A stretch of 64,000 bases of DNA. Origin: Callaeas wilsoni (Eukaryota > Chordata > Aves > Passeriformes > Callaeidae). This document shows positions 13,601-27,459 of this stretch, in pieces. Each line of letters starts with the position of its first letter. Within the stretch, counting starts at the first letter, position 1. The stretch lies in contig VWPU01012724.1 of the NCBI GenBank assembly GCA_013398955.1, forward strand, positions 62,001-126,000, in the 5' to 3' direction. A model generated the notes under the pieces. The model did no database searches and was not told the origin of the DNA. It saw only the letters and a program-made list of their open reading frames with translations. The position numbers and the translations under genes are program-made.

Positions 13601-15328
13601 GAAGAAAATTTAATGCAATATCATATCAACATAAACAGTCCTGAGTATTTCTGGAAAAGTTGTACAGTAGTAAGGGTATGTTTCTAATAATGTACTTTCA
13701 GTTTTACTAACTGGTCAAATTACAACAAAGTACAACACAGATGGGCAGTATTATTTTAACTCTAGCTAAACACAGCTGGAAAGACTTTTTCCAGCCAAGG
13801 TACTTTGATATCTACAATAAATTTATTCATGCAGACCTTTCTGGAGTATCATGCAATAAAGAATGGTTCTAGCCTTTTTTAACGCATGACACCTGTGCTT
13901 CCAACCATACACTACATCTTATGAATTAATCACTATTCATACAAAGTTCCAGTTATGGTTCTCAACTTTAAGAAACAGGGAAATCAGTACAGACATTTTG
14001 GGTTTAGCTTTTGTTGGCAGAAGTTTTTGAAGAAAAATAGAACTCCTTTGCAAGATTATGAGGCTTAGTCATTTTTATCCATTTCCTGGAGCCTATTTGT
14101 CTCACTGTGAGGAGAATTAGACCATTTTAAATATTAGATTCACAGGCACAAGTGAGAAAGAAAATAATGGCATTTGATTTATGAAACAGGAGGAACAGAC
14201 ATCTTTGTCATTACAAGGGAGTATTGTTGAAAATAAGTCAATGTAAAATCTTTCTACAAAGAGAATACATAAGTGATCTCTGGAAAATATCAGTTAGATG
14301 TGGTTAAAGTGAGTCCCCATGAATAGGCTGGTCATTTAGTTGACCTCATATCTTGAAATAAACTGCAAAGCACTTTGCTGCTCGAAATGCTTCCACAAAC
14401 TACCAAAATCACCAGCTTCCCAAAAGAACTGTTTGAAACATGACTTATATTTTGGTCTTCCTATCTTTGCTTTACACCTTCTTTCCCTGCCTGTTGCCCA
14501 GATTCCCACTCAGCTGAGCATCCATTTTCCCAAGGAGTTTCTCCTGGCAGAATATGGCAGCTTCAGTTTAACTGTTTCAGCAGAACATGAAAGCAAATGG
14601 ATGCTCAGGCTCCACTGGGGCCAGAGGGAGAGAGTGGGGCATCTACTCAGCCACCGCAGACACCCATGGATGCTTTTTCAGTTCAGCCTAGGATTTGGCT
14701 TACATTTCTCATTAAAGGTCCAAGATGCTGCTTTGTGCTAAATAGCCAGGGGGAGGGCTACTCTTAGAGAAATATAAAATAAGTAGCTGGTCCAGCTGCA
14801 CTCAGGCTGAGGGTGATAGGAAGTCCTGGCCACCAACATAGCACACTTCAAATTTCTCTCTCCCCCTCTCTGATGCAAGGCTGCAAATACAAGGTTCTTG
14901 ATGCACTCTTTCTAGAGCTACCGTAGTTATGAAGTTTATGTTTTTGCTGTGCTATAAAAAAAAACCATCTGGGAACCATCTAATTTTTCTGACTACACTT
15001 GTCAGTAGAAGTGAAAAGAACCTGCTGAGGAAAGTTTTGTGCACATGAAAGTAAATCTGGGATACACCTGTGCAAGTGGTAAAGTTTGGGGTAGCTCAGG
15101 AACCTTATAAAGCATCTGGAAAACAATTCTTATAAAACAGAAGTGAAAATTGCATATGGTGTTAATTCTAACAGGCTGACACTTGAAGGGGAAAAACCAT
15201 TCATAAGGCCCAAAGTCAAACATTCATGCAAGTAACCAAAATATATAAATGAAACAGAAAAACTGATTATACAAGTGACATTGATTCTTCAAACCATCCT
15301 TAGAAGCACTTTCAGGTCATCAGGCCTA
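7696..15328. other. Unique sequence, no gene recognised
   Basis: No coding exon, RNA gene or classifiable transposon was seen. The longest ORF here, 14,340-14,741 on the plus strand (133 codons), has no recognisable domain and looks like chance. T-rich and A-rich simple stretches occur near 9,301-9,362, 10,130-10,165 and 13,488-13,503. The last kilobase before the CR1 copy holds nothing I can name. Confidence 0.55.
13488..13503 (+). repeat. A16 homopolymer
   Basis: Sixteen consecutive A residues lie between an A-rich left flank and a GGGAGGAAAG right flank. No AATAAA lies just upstream, so nothing marks this run as a retrocopy tail. Confidence 0.9.
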
Positions 15329-15735
15329 ATCATAGAACCACAAAATCAAAAAATCAAAAAATGGCCTGGGTTGGAAGGGACCATAAAGATTGTCCACTTC
15401 CAAGCCCCTGCCATGGGCAAAGACACTCTCTACCACCAGGTTGCTCAGACCCCCATCCAACCTGAACTAAAACACTTTCAGGGACAGGGCAGCCACAGCT
15501 TCTTTGGGCAATTTGTGCCAGTACCTCACCACCCTCACAGTAAAGAATTTCTTCCTAATATCTAATCTAATTCAATTTGAAGCCGTTTCCTCTTGTTCTA
15601 TCACTACATGCCCTCATAAAAAGTCTCTCTCCAGCTTTCATGTAGGTACTTTACCTACTGGAAGGTGCTATAAGGTGACCCTGGAACTTTCTCTTCTCCA
15701 GGCTGCACTCTACTTTTTCCTGATGCCATCTCATA
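15329..15735 (-). mobile_element. CR1 LINE 3' end, 5'-truncated
   Basis: Plus-strand reading starts with ATCATAGAAC and a degenerate AAAATC repeat in place of the avian octamer tail. It continues through strongly conserved CR1 blocks: 'gggttggaagggacc', 'cccctgccatgggc', 'ccaggttgctcagaccccc', 'cctcaccaccctcacagta', 'aagaatttcttcctaatatc', 'tatcactacatgccc' and 'cttctcttctccaggctg'. This is the reverse complement of the CR1 3' end, so the LINE runs on the minus strand and is truncated near 15,735. It retains no reverse-transcriptase coding sequence. Similarity to the remembered consensus is high enough that it is clearly younger than the 6.8-kb and 36-kb copies. Confidence 0.92.
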
Positions 15736-18700
15736 TAAATATGTAATATCAAGCTCCATTTGAAAAATCATTTTACTTATTTAATTGAACAGACACATGG
15801 AGGGGGGTGGGTTATACTTTGTGGATTTTTGTTTGTTGGTGGTTTTTTTGTTGTTGGAGGGGTGAGATTTACGAATAGAGTGATTTAGACTCATGAATCA
15901 GGGTTCTGACAGATGAACTTTGACAAATCTAGCAGTTTTAATCTATCACCATGCCTAACTTCCCATGTCATTCTTCTGTAGAGGTTAGCACACCATAACA
16001 GACAAATGTGTGCTCAATTATTCCAGTTCACAATGCAGAATATCAGCTTAAAGCACTAATTAAGGTGTGGTTTGTGCTAAGACATCAGACCATGAACGGA
16101 ACCTAAAAAAGCTCTGCACACTCATTTCACCAAGTCTGAAGAGGTGATGGCAAGTTTTGGGATGGCAAACTAGATACAACAACATCTTTATCCACTCAGC
16201 AAATGAGAGCAGGACCCCTCAGCCAGATGGGAACACTTCTGAGATGAGCTGGCAACACTTGCACTATCCATTTTCATAACTGACCCTATCTTCTATTCAT
16301 CCCTTTATTTCGGCTGGCTCACTGGACTAGTTTGTATCTTCTATGAAAGGCTAAGCACAAGTCAGATCTCCCAAGGCTTTCAGTGGCTGATATAAGACTA
16401 TTGAAAATACATACATAAATTAGTCATTGTAAGTAGTTCAGAATTAGATTTTTCTGAGAAGGAAATCAGAAAATGACTTACTGCTTAAATTTCTGCATCC
16501 TGTTTCCTATTATCACATTTAGAGTCCCTCAATTTTACATAATTTCTAAGTGCATGTTATGACTGAAAGAAGAATATTTCAAGTCTAATCTAACACTTTC
16601 TGATTAATTTCTCCCCAATTTCCTATAAATATCCCCAGAAAAACTGTAAAGAAAAACAGCAGTTAACAGAGATAAGTTCTGCTAGCTTTCAAATTCAGTC
16701 ACTAAATAGAGAATTCTGTTTTTAAAAAAAATCTGAGAGGAAATTTACAAAACAAATTTGTTTGAGTTGTATTTTTATTATCTATACTTGTGTATGGAAT
16801 TATTTTTAAAAGTAGAGATACTGAAATGTGTTAACTTCACCAGAAATCAAAACTTATTTTCACCTGAAAATATCCATTGAGCTGAAAAATAAATTAGTTG
16901 GAAAATTCAGATTAAAATGTAAAAGGTGTTACCAAGATCCATGGCAGTTCATTCTTCCTCAATATAACTTGTCTGATGTAGTTAAAAAGGGGTTTTAACC
17001 AGTTTTCTGTGAGAGGTAGAAAAGTAACTTTAAAATCTCATGTGACCAGAATTTGTTTAGAGTTCAAATACTGAATATCATTCTGCTGTCAGTCCTACTC
17101 AGTCCTAGCAAATCTCCCTAGTTTTTATTAATTCCTCTATGATGCTGAATTGTCAAAATCTGTAAGTAATATCCTAAATTACTGCTACTAGTGCATTCAA
17201 TAAAATAACAATTCACTTGTAATGCACAAAATCTTACAGTTAATAATGTCAATAGCACACAAAATCACTGATAAAATATACCATTTAGGTTTATACATGC
17301 TATGTAAAAGTCATTGAATTTACCCAGGTAAAGAATTTTCCCTAGTCTCCCAAGAAACAGTAGATATGAAAACTACAGCTTTAAGAAGGTAAACTACTCT
17401 GCATTAATGCAGACATAAAGAAAAGTGAAAAAAGTGGTGATGAAATGGGTAGACCATATATTTGAAGTAAAACACATTTTGTGATTGGAATCAAAGTAGA
17501 ATTCAACATGCCTTGTAACTCTCTTCTTTCTCTGTACCTCTCATGGCATGAACACTCAGTTAGAAAAGGCAATACTGGAAGGGGTGAAATCTTTTGACTT
17601 GGTTTAGTTGTACCAGCATCTCTCACCTGCAGAGTAACTTGCCAGTCCTGCCCTCTTTGTTTCCCTTTTCTCTTCTTCTCTTGCACACACACTTTTGTGC
17701 CTGGAGCATCTGAAAGCTGAAAGGTCTGCATCTGCTCCCAGATCAAAACCTGTCTGTCATTAAATTATAGGTTTAAACAAAAAGACAAAAAGACACTAAA
17801 AAAAAGGAGGGGAGTGATAACTGGGAATATCCATATTTTCCTCTGCCTTCCTGTCCCTAACATCACCAGAAGATAATAGCTTCCCTGAAGTGTATTTACA
17901 AGGAAGAGCAGTGAAGTTCAAGAAGACATCTGGAAAGAAGTCAAATAACAACCAATTACAAGAGTAAAACATGTTGTTCCATGCACTGAACAAAAGCACA
18001 GCTAGTACTTAAGACACAGTAATAAAAACTCATCTTAGGTCCTCATGGAGGGAAGAAACTGGTTTTGCACCCAGCTTATTCACTTGCATCAAAGAGTCCT
18101 CCTGTTTCCAGCTCAGACCTTTCCTCAGCCCTTCCTTGGAAGTCTGCTAGCATACACAGACCAAGAGACACCTTCACATTTCTCAAGAAAATGGGTTCCA
18201 GATCTAGCTAACCTAGCTCAGTCTGTGACATCCTTGTGTGCCCCATTGCCTTCCTTCTCAGTCTTCTTCAATTAAGGTTAAGAATTTTAGGGAAGTACAT
18301 GGGTGCAGGTGATGGACTTTTTCCCGCAGCTCCCAATCCTATCTATCCTGTCATTTTTCATCTGTAAATCTGACCAGAAGCATACTTCTCCTACAAGAGG
18401 AGCACAGCCAGAGAAAAGGGAGCGCACACAGACTGCACAGAGGAGCACCCAGCAGGAATGATCTGCCATCAGGTGAGGTGTGCTTTGCTTTTGCACCCTA
18501 AACGTGCAGATATCTGTCCTCTACTACTTACCTTTTAGGTTAAAGGTTTAGCACCTCATTTTCACTGATCCCCTCATTATGCATTGCTCATAGCAGTTTT
18601 AATCTGTGGGTATTGTTCAGACTAGGTTTATTTTTCTCTTCCAGTATTTCACTATTTGTGTATGTGTCATCTAATGTAAGGGTTGCGGAGGTAATTGCTA

Positions 18701-21700
18701 CCCTTCTGTGGAAACGCTCAGTAATCACTGCATAAACCTTGTATAACATCCAGAAAGCAGTTTAGAGTTGGCTCCAGGCAGCTTTAATTTACATATCCAT
18801 TTAGTTAGCTTTGTGAAGCTAAACTACATGTGTGTTTATCAGGGAAGTCATACACTCAAAACTACCATGGCGTCTTTTCCACAAAAAGGTTGTCCGTAGA
18901 AGGGAGCTGGAATTTACTACCAGGACATCAGCTACTGTCAAGCAGAAGCCCTTCTGCCCAGAGAACACACAATAATCCCATTCCCAAACCAAACCTAAAA
19001 TCAGCCTTGGGCAAGATACCGTCCACGTTGCATAACCAGTTATATCCACCAGGACAAAAAGAAAACAAAATGTACAAACAAAATCCAAACCCAACACAAA
19101 AAGAAATCCAGAAGAAAAAAAATATCCAAAAATTGTTTCCCCTAGGGTGTCTCGGGTCTTGCGCCCATCTATCATCTCAGTAGGTGTTTTGGTGATTACA
19201 GCTATAATACACAGCAAAAAAAGGCCAAACAGCAAGGCAGAAAAAATTGCTGATGGCATACAATTGTAAATTACTTAATTCAATTAATCACTTTAAAAAT
19301 TATGATGATCTAAGTCATCTGAACAGAGCAAGCAGTATTAAGGATCAAAATCTGCATCACAATTAGACAGCACCTCATCATGCCAAGTCTATCCAGAAGA
19401 ACTATTTACAAAGAGGATTTAATCAATAGCTGACAATAATAATGCCACAAAAGTGGAACCTTAATTAAAAGCTTCAAAAGCAAATATTAGCCAAATAAGA
19501 AAAAAATACATATGAAAAATAAATAAATAAATAGAAAACGTGAAGTGTGACAGTATCACAAAGAAGGAAAAAGCCCATGAAGGCTACAATGAGAACAGGA
19601 GAATTGAAAGAAAAAGTGCACTTTGCTTTATAAAACTGAGATGAAAGAAGACAGTTTAAAGATCCCTTGTTTTTCACTATTGTCTTAAATTAACACAGGC
19701 TGAAGAAATACTTTCTGAAGTAACTGTGTAACATAACTTAAAAAGCATTATAAAGCTATTCACAGTGGAAAAAAATTGAAGAACCCATTTCAGAAAGGTG
19801 TTGGTACTGAAATGCTTAATAACAAATCTACTTACTGCAGATTCATATTTCTGGAGGTAAATAAAAGAAACGTAGGCACATAAAATGGGACTAACGCAAA
19901 ACTGAAAGCAACTAGAGTCCAGAATTGTGCCTTCTCTGTTTTCCACTGAGTTGACACCTAATCTCCAAGGCATCTAAACACTACGTGCACTTCAGACGCT
20001 GATCTCAAATCCAAGAAGAGTAACTGCATGTCCAGAGGTGTCTCAGGGCTGTATAGCAGCCTTTCCTGTACCAGCTCTCTTGTCGGTACATCATTCATGC
20101 CACAGCTTGAACAAGATTCAGAAACTGGGATTTCTACACCACTCCATTTTGCTAAGCAATAGCGTGATTACCGTCTCTGAGTATGCTAAAACAACCACGA
20201 CTTTGGGAATGCAGCTGTAGCCCTCTGCCTGGCTTGAGGATTTTTATATTGAATTTTGTGTTAAGCAGGCCTCAGAGAAAATACAGAAACTGACACAGAA
20301 GCAAGGACAGAAAGACTGTGCATTCTCAGCTGAATTCCAAGCATGGAATTCATCTCCTAGTGTAGGTGTCTGGGTTTCCTCTGTAGTCAAGAAGGGGCGA
20401 AGCAGCACAGCCAGAGGGTTCCAGACAGCAACACAGCTCATCCTGCAGCAGACATGTCACTCAAATGAATCACTGCTGACTAGCTCACTCCATCACTGAC
20501 TGTGGCGGAGTTTCAACACCAGCCTAAAATTAACACCCACTTGCTGGCACCTAAAGTCCTACAGTTACAAGGTAATCTACTGTAGATTAACTGCCCCTTG
20601 ATTCATTCACTCACATCCAGAAAAGGCCACCTTCCATGTTGTACACTGGTAGAGATGCAAATGGAGGGGAGAAGTTTCTTATCAAAGACTTGTGTGGCAA
20701 AAAGTGCACATCAATGTAAGATGAGAAAAAAAATTATGAGCCCTTTCAACGAATAATGGAGCAGTGCCAAAAGTTTTCCCTATCCTCAAAAAGTATCCCC
20801 ACTTCTTTATTAAGAAAAGATGCATCAGTTGTTTAAGTCATTTCAGGAATGAAGACAAAACTGAAATCCTTGGCATTGTGTTCTTGAATTCACTGATAGA
20901 ACTGTTGAGAAGTGCACTGTACTTGTCCAGCATGAACAGATCTAAAGGTTATGGGGTTAAGTGGCATCTGTACATGAATCAGCTCTCACTTTGATCTGCA
21001 AAATAAAATCCTGAGACATGCCTGAATTTGGTTCTGAAGGAAGGTTAACCAAAGGTACACACAGTAGCACTGAGCAAAAACAGTTCTGGGAGTAGCTGTT
21101 TCACAAAATTCTACATAGTCTTCCCACAAAAAAGCATAAAGTGGTTCCATGGTTATTTCTAAGGTAAGGAAGATGACAACACAGAGGTTTATTTGATCCC
21201 ATGTCTGTACAGGACCCTTATAGTTCAGAGAGAAAAGCTGACTTTTTGGAGGAGCTGTACAGGTTATTTTGAATGAAGATGATAGAGCTGAGTTATAGAT
21301 AGGGATTTTATCTATTTATCTATTATTATGTCTTTATATAGTATGTATTATATCAATATTTACCTTTTTTTCTGTATAAAATAAAAACAGAAGAACTGCC
21401 CTGGTTAGAGATCTTTCAACATCAAATGCTCTCAGAAGTTTCAGAATGAGCCAGTCATGTAGCTACGATTGGTTCATAGCAGCAATTTGCTGGATGCATT
21501 ACGGGAGAAATGTATTGTCTGGAAAACCAGAAAAGTAATCCAGATTGGTACACGTGAATGATCTGTCATCAACCGGCTGCAGAAAGAGGTTGCAGGGAAG
21601 GTGAGAGGAAGGAGATAATTGCTTGAAGGATGGAAAGCCAGAGAGTCCACTGCAACCACAAGCTGGCATTTAAAAACTGCTGACTGAGAAGACAATGCCT

Positions 21701-23950
21701 TATAGAAAGAATGGCCAGACTATTAGCAAAAGTTCACAACCTTTTATAGAACAGTTTGCCAAGATGCTGGGAGGAAAGAAAACAGACCGGAACTGACACA
21801 GAATTTATGGTGTAAGGCTGCAAGGGTTAAGGGATGCCAAGGAACAATCTATCTGAGGTGAGCTGGTAAGAGGGCATGATACACTCCTAGTGAGCTTCAG
21901 CATACTCCAACACTAGCATGAGATCGTTTAGTCTGCAAATAGTTACCACTTCTGGAGGTTCCCAGAACCTCTGCCTGTACCCGTTACCATGGACAAAGCT
22001 AAAAGCACACTCTACCAGGCAATCAACATTCTACAGAAAGTAAGAGCCCCATTCAGAATCTTCATGGCACAGAATGGTAATCTATTTGGCAACCCAGATG
22101 TGAAGCTCCGTTCCACCCTTTGCTATTAATGGACAAAGGCATCCACCTTCTTACAGACAACATTGTTACCTTTTCAAGTGTATATGCATTGCCCTGAAAT
22201 CTTAGTGGAAGAGAAAAATAGGACAGACACCAAATGAAAAGATGGAAGGCTTTTTTGGCCTTTCTCAACCCAACTTTGTTATAGAAATGCAGTGATCCAT
22301 ATCTTCAAACCAGAATATTTTAGATTAAAAAAAAAAAAACAAACTAGGTCTTTATCCTGATACTACAAACATAGAATACAACATGTGTACGTTTGCCATG
22401 GAAAAATGGAGAGTGATTTGAGGCAGGGGCTACCAAGACTTAAAGGGACGTCATTAAGGGCCATCATCAAAACAGAAGAGTAGAGTGTATTGTTTAGCGT
22501 GACAAATCAGATTCCAGTCCTGTTGCCTACAAAGTTTTTCATAGCTTTCTAGTACATGTTTTTCAGTGGTTTCTGCCATTCCATATGCAGAACATTAATG
22601 TACATACAGTAAGGTCCTTCCTCCTCATTGCGGGTGTTCAGTCTCTGTCCTGGACTAGAGGTAGCAAATTCCTTCAGCACTCAGAGAGAAAAACATAAAG
22701 AAAGAAGAGTCCTACAAGAGAAATAAGGAGTTATTTGCTAGAATTCAAACAAACAAGCAAACTCAACCCTACCAACAGTCAGCATTAGTCACAGAATGTA
22801 CTACTCGACATTTTTAAAATCAGTTACTGGATTGCAATTCTGAAACATAGACTAAGTTAAACATACTAATATTAACAAAATAAACCACAGATTTTAATGT
22901 AATGTTATTCCTTTGTAGTATGCACTTATCTAAGAATAGGTGACACTACACAGTTTTGCACAACCATGTGATGAAGAAAGCTCCCACACACCCATTTATT
23001 GGCGCAGGATGAACTTGTGGAGGAATGTTAACTTCGATTTTTTTAGGAATAAAATCACAGTCTAAATCTATCTTTTCCAAGTATTAATAAACTTTATCAC
23101 TACACAAAACTGCAGTATAGAAATGATGAACCAGTATATTTTTAATTTGAAACACTTCATTGTGAACCATAATTACTGATCAGCTTCATGAACAATGCAA
23201 TGTCACATTCAGTGGCCCTCAGACTCAGCTGGATAATAGCTGTTCATACTTTCACATTGGGCTAAAATAGATAAAAAATGTCCCATGACAACACAATAGA
23301 AGCTGATCCTAGCTTACAGTCTTAAGCTATTAATTTCTTGGAAACGCCAAGGAAGCCTGCCTAGTACATCAAAATAGCTTGCAAAGCACTGCTATGTGCT
23401 CCCAAAGCTAATAAATTCAAGTTTGGCCACTTATTTTCAAATTCTGTATGGTACTAGAAGGAATTTACTTTTCCTCATTTAGGCAAATCTCTTTTTAGAA
23501 AATTCAAAGAAACAGAGACAGCATTGGTGAAATGAATCCATAAATAAATGAAGACATGCACTGTAAAGGTTTTAATTTTTTTAAGGATGGAAAGACATTT
23601 AACAAATGGTCTTGTAACTTAATGAATATCTTAAAAATGAAGATATTCCTATCTGATCAAATAATAACAGTTCAACAATCTTTGTTTGCTGTGTTTAAAG
23701 CCAGCTAAACCTGAGCAAACTTAATGGCTGGACGGCTTTATCCATACTATGCAATTTCGAAAGTAAACAGTTTTATTTGATGCGAGGAATGAGCACATTA
23801 AGAACAGAAGTCACAACAATTTATGAATAAAATCAACCATGAGTGAAGAGATGTAAAGACAATTATCTTTCTGCTTTGCAGCTTAACCTTTAAAGCAAAT
23901 ATCCCACCACTGAGAAAAAAACAGACCACTTTTGGGAAGCAAGACATTAC
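15736..23950. other. Unique sequence, no gene recognised
   Basis: No recognisable gene or dispersed repeat. The minus-strand ORF at 18,819-19,259 (146 codons) begins with a hydrophobic stretch resembling a signal peptide. However, its composition comes from a T-rich low-complexity run and it shows no family motif, so I treat it as chance. A short AAAT microsatellite lies at 19,515-19,534. The rest reads as AT-rich intronic or intergenic DNA. Confidence 0.55.
19515..19534 (+). repeat. Short AAAT microsatellite
   Basis: A run of AAAT units of about 20 bp, flanked by other A-rich sequence. No functional inference is made. Confidence 0.85.
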
Positions 23951-24265
23951 CTTCATATATATAATGATATTATTAAGCTGAGCAAGGATGCCTGCAACAA
24001 AGTGAAAAATAGGGGCTTGTGGTGCAAAGCAACAATTTCCAGCAATTACAGAGATGGAGGTTCCATACCCAGCTTCATGAATGCTGTCAGCAGCCAAGTG
24101 ACTCCCTTGCTGGAGCTCCAGGAAGACAGCCTTAGACAAAATTATATGAATACAGTCCCCAGAAAGCTGCTCTAAAGGACCAAACAGGACATCAATTCCT
24201 GGAGCATGGGGCCACTGACTAGCTGCATTGCAAAGGGTGGCCCAGGCTAGGGCCATCACTAATGG
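23951..24265 (-). other. Candidate 105-codon phase-0 exon or fossil coding fragment
   Basis: The minus strand is open for about 150 codons here. Within it, a segment bounded by an AACAG acceptor-like site (ending at 24,266) and an AAG/GTAATG donor-like site (intron from 23,950) is exactly 315 bp, or 105 codons in phase 0 at both ends. The predicted peptide includes APGIDVLFGPLEQL, HEAGYGTSISVIAG and PIFHFVAGILAQL, with mixed third-position bases, and looks less low-complexity than most ORFs in this window. I recognise no family. The acceptor lacks a good polypyrimidine tract. It abuts a GC-rich patch (24,290-24,850) that would lie upstream on the same strand. It could equally be a chance ORF or an old transposon fragment. 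Confidence 0.2.
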
Positions 24266-24289
24266 CTGTTAAGTTATTTCTGCTGAGCA

Positions 24290-24850
24290 GCTAATAACCA
24301 TTGGGCTGCGCATTGGGAAGGCAGCGAAGGTTGGCTGCAGGCAACTGATCAATCCCCATGATCCCACCCAAAATGAGCTGAAGAAGCCGGGATTAGTTTG
24401 GGCACAGAAGCTATTAAAGAGAGCTGACAGGCTGCAAGCTACCCCCATACTCTAGGCATAGCCCCCTGCAGGGTCTGGAGGTCACACAGGGCTGTGCAGC
24501 TGACCCCTGAGCGGCAACCAGCCAGGAGCCAGGGGGATTACTGCACAGGCAGGGTCTGCCCTCTCCGGGGCACAGATCCACAGCGGGCAAGCAGAGCGAG
24601 GAGGGTGAGAACAGCACGAGTCACCAGCAGACCAGTCACCAGACAAGGGCAAGGCAGCAAATCAGCTGGGAAATCCAAGTGACAAATCGGGAATAGTAGG
24701 GGGCAGAATTCTACATAGATACATGCAACACAGCTCAGGCACAGAGCAACACTGGTCAGGACCACGCAGGCCCATTAGTGCCCTCAGGGCCCTGGCACAT
24801 CCCAGGTGTACAGGGAAGCAGACAAATGTAACCTGAAATTCTCTACAGTC
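24290..24850. other. Unclassified GC-richer patch
   Basis: This block is clearly richer in G, C and CpG than its flanks (CpGs are visible around 24,510-24,640) and contrasts with the AT-rich neighbourhood. It has no long conserved frame. It could be an unrecognised LTR or other transposon, a remnant CpG island or promoter, or the first exon of a non-coding transcript. On the plus strand an ATTAAAGAG TATA-like string lies near 24,413. No terminal repeats or target duplication could be assigned, so no class is given. Confidence 0.4.
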
Positions 24851-27343
24851 CACACAACAATAATGTTTCTGGACTGCGGCTCAATCCTTTTTTGCTTAGC
24901 TCTAAGAGAGTGACAACAATACTTGGAGACACTCTCCCCTCAGCTTCTTAACTCTTCTAATTTATAGATTCTGCAATTTATCTTCTTGTACAGCTACTGT
25001 TCCACCACTGCATGTGGCATAGATATACAGTCTGGATTGAGCTCTTTGAGAACTGAGGAAAAACAATGAATCTGAGTTGGTTCTCAAAATAAGAACCATT
25101 TCATTTCCATAGGTTTCTTCAGAGACATGTTTAGACTACAAACTGTGCAGTGCTAAGATAGTATCTTAATTGATATACATGCTTTTTGCTATGGAAAAAT
25201 GCGTTTTGTATTTTTTTTTCTGTAAATACGCGATGCATTACAATGGCAGTCATAGATCAAAAATAAATGAAAAATAAACAAATAAATTACATTGTTAGGC
25301 AAAACAGCCACTATGTCCATTGAAACGATTTCAAAAGGGTTGGCATGTCCTGCCACCACTAAGCCACTGATAAATAACAATTCAAAAAATTCAAAAGTCC
25401 TAGATTTTATTTACATGACAGAGTTTACAGATGACTTGCATAAAATGAATACTTCTATTCACTCTTCCTTCTGTCCTTCTACCCTCTGACCCAGAAAGTT
25501 ATAAAGATATGAATGTCTGTTCACAGGCAGAACGAGCCTCTGTGGTTTCTGAATACTCAAGCAGTAAGTAATCACATCACACTTAGGAGCACAGAATGGT
25601 GATCAATTGTTATGATAATGGTGGGTACCTCTGAAATAAGTGAAATTTGTTCTGTAACAACAGTTTTTAAGCTGATACGTGCTTACTTAGCCAATTTTCT
25701 ACCCCATCCAAACTTTTAAGTAAAGTTTTATGTGTGCCCCATCAAAACTCCACTTAAATCTTTTAAATATGTATTAAGATAATATTTAAATGTTGTGAAT
25801 CCTAATGCTCTCATGCACCCAAATGTTTGCTTTTATTCAAAAGAGGTTTAACATAAAAAATAAATTCTGAGATACTTTATATGATTGACAGTTAATTATG
25901 AGAGAAATTCAGTAGAATTTCTAAAAGGTCAAAGTCTGTGAAATAGTATTCCAAAAGCTGGTGAGGAGTCATACAAAATAACACAAAAATAGTTGTCTTT
26001 TCCTGACAATTCAGTGTTTTACAGGAGAGACAGGGCTCCTATATGCCAGTTTTTTCTTTCTTTGTTTTAATTTTCCTTATGGAGTTCTGCTACTTGAAAC
26101 ACACAAAAGCATACCAGATTTTTAAAGGATAATTGAAGATGCACTGGGCTAGTTCCTACTGCAACAATGTCAGTCATTAAAAGCGTAGAAGATATTTCAG
26201 AATGAATCCCAGATCATTCAGGATTGATCAAACCTGATTAATGTGATAACCTGAACTTTAAAAAAGTTGATGCAGGCATGTTGAGCCACCATTCTCTGCT
26301 GAACCTGAAATTAAGATACCGAGTTCCATGGCAAAGGTGAAATGAGGAAGAATACTGTTTCCATGTTTTCAAGGGAACAGCATGCTCTACTGGCCAGCTC
26401 AGCATTGCAAAGCCACAGCCCTGACTGCTCTTTTCCCTTTGTCCTAACTGTTGGAAAGGCTGTAATTAAGTCTAAACTCTGAAAGAGTGAAATGAAGTAG
26501 AAGTTCCCTACATCCTCCTTTCCTTATGGGTATCCACAAGGAAGAGCTCTGTTTCAGTCTCATATACCATGATAAAAAAGATGAGGTGGAAAGAAAAAAA
26601 AAACCAAAACAAAAATAACCAGAAGCTGTTCTTCTCTACAGCCATGTCAACACAAAAGTGGCAGAACTAGGGAGTTGGTTTGTATCTCCATACATAGCCA
26701 AGCTGTAGAATGAAGGTGTTACCAAAAGCAAATACTTCATGCAGCAATAACTGCAGAAGTTTTTGCCAAGATTAAAAATGTTGCAGATAACTTGCAGATT
26801 TGCATTAAAATATCTAGAAAACATCGTTTCATTATCAGCCTGTAGCATAAAGAAGGCTGAAAGGGGACTAACGCGACCTTTTCATTGTCTCCTGCTCAAG
26901 AGATCTGAAAAGAAGGTCTCACATAAGAGGTTTGTGGGAATCAAAGCAAATCTGTCAGAGTCACAGGTATAAACATTTTACAAGTCTCTGCACTTTTCTT
27001 GTGAGCTTTGTCTCTCGTATTATTTCTGAGATCTCATCTCAACTCCTCTGCAGCCTCAGTCTATCTGTTAGAGGATATATGGGTCACCCCAGTAGAAGTC
27101 TCTATGTTAGGTAACCTGACACTGCCTTCAGCAGCCAGAGGAGGATCATACGAAAGACAGATGGACAAACTGGCTGATTTTTGCACAGTGTTGCCTGAAG
27201 AATACAAAGCAGCAAACACAACCTACAGCTCCCAATTTATATTCACAATATCTACAGCCTGATTTTTCACCAGAAAAATTAGATTAGCTTTCAGAGAACC
27301 ACAGAAAAAGAACTTCAGTAAATAGTCCATTCCTCTGCCATTA

Positions 27344-27459
27344 CAAAAAAAAGACAACAACAACAAAAAAAAAAAACAAAAAAACAAAACCCAAACAAAC
27401 AAAAAAACCCCACAAACCAAAAGAACTAAAAACCCCCAAACAAACCAACAATAAAAACC
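27344..27459 (+). repeat. A/C-rich low-complexity tract
   Basis: About 115 bp made almost entirely of A and C (runs such as AAAACAAAAAAAC, CAAACAAACAAA and AACCCCCAAAC). The opposite strand is T/G-rich and creates an artificial hydrophobic, Phe/Leu-rich ORF at 27,223-27,582 that should not be read as a protein. Confidence 0.9.

Noticed and set aside
14340..14741. 133-codon plus-strand ORF
   Set aside because: No recognisable family. Cys/His residues are scattered without zinc-finger spacing.
18819..19259. 146-codon minus-strand ORF starting with a signal-peptide-like stretch
   Set aside because: The hydrophobicity comes from a T-rich low-complexity tract (A-rich on plus). No conserved motif and no downstream exon were seen.
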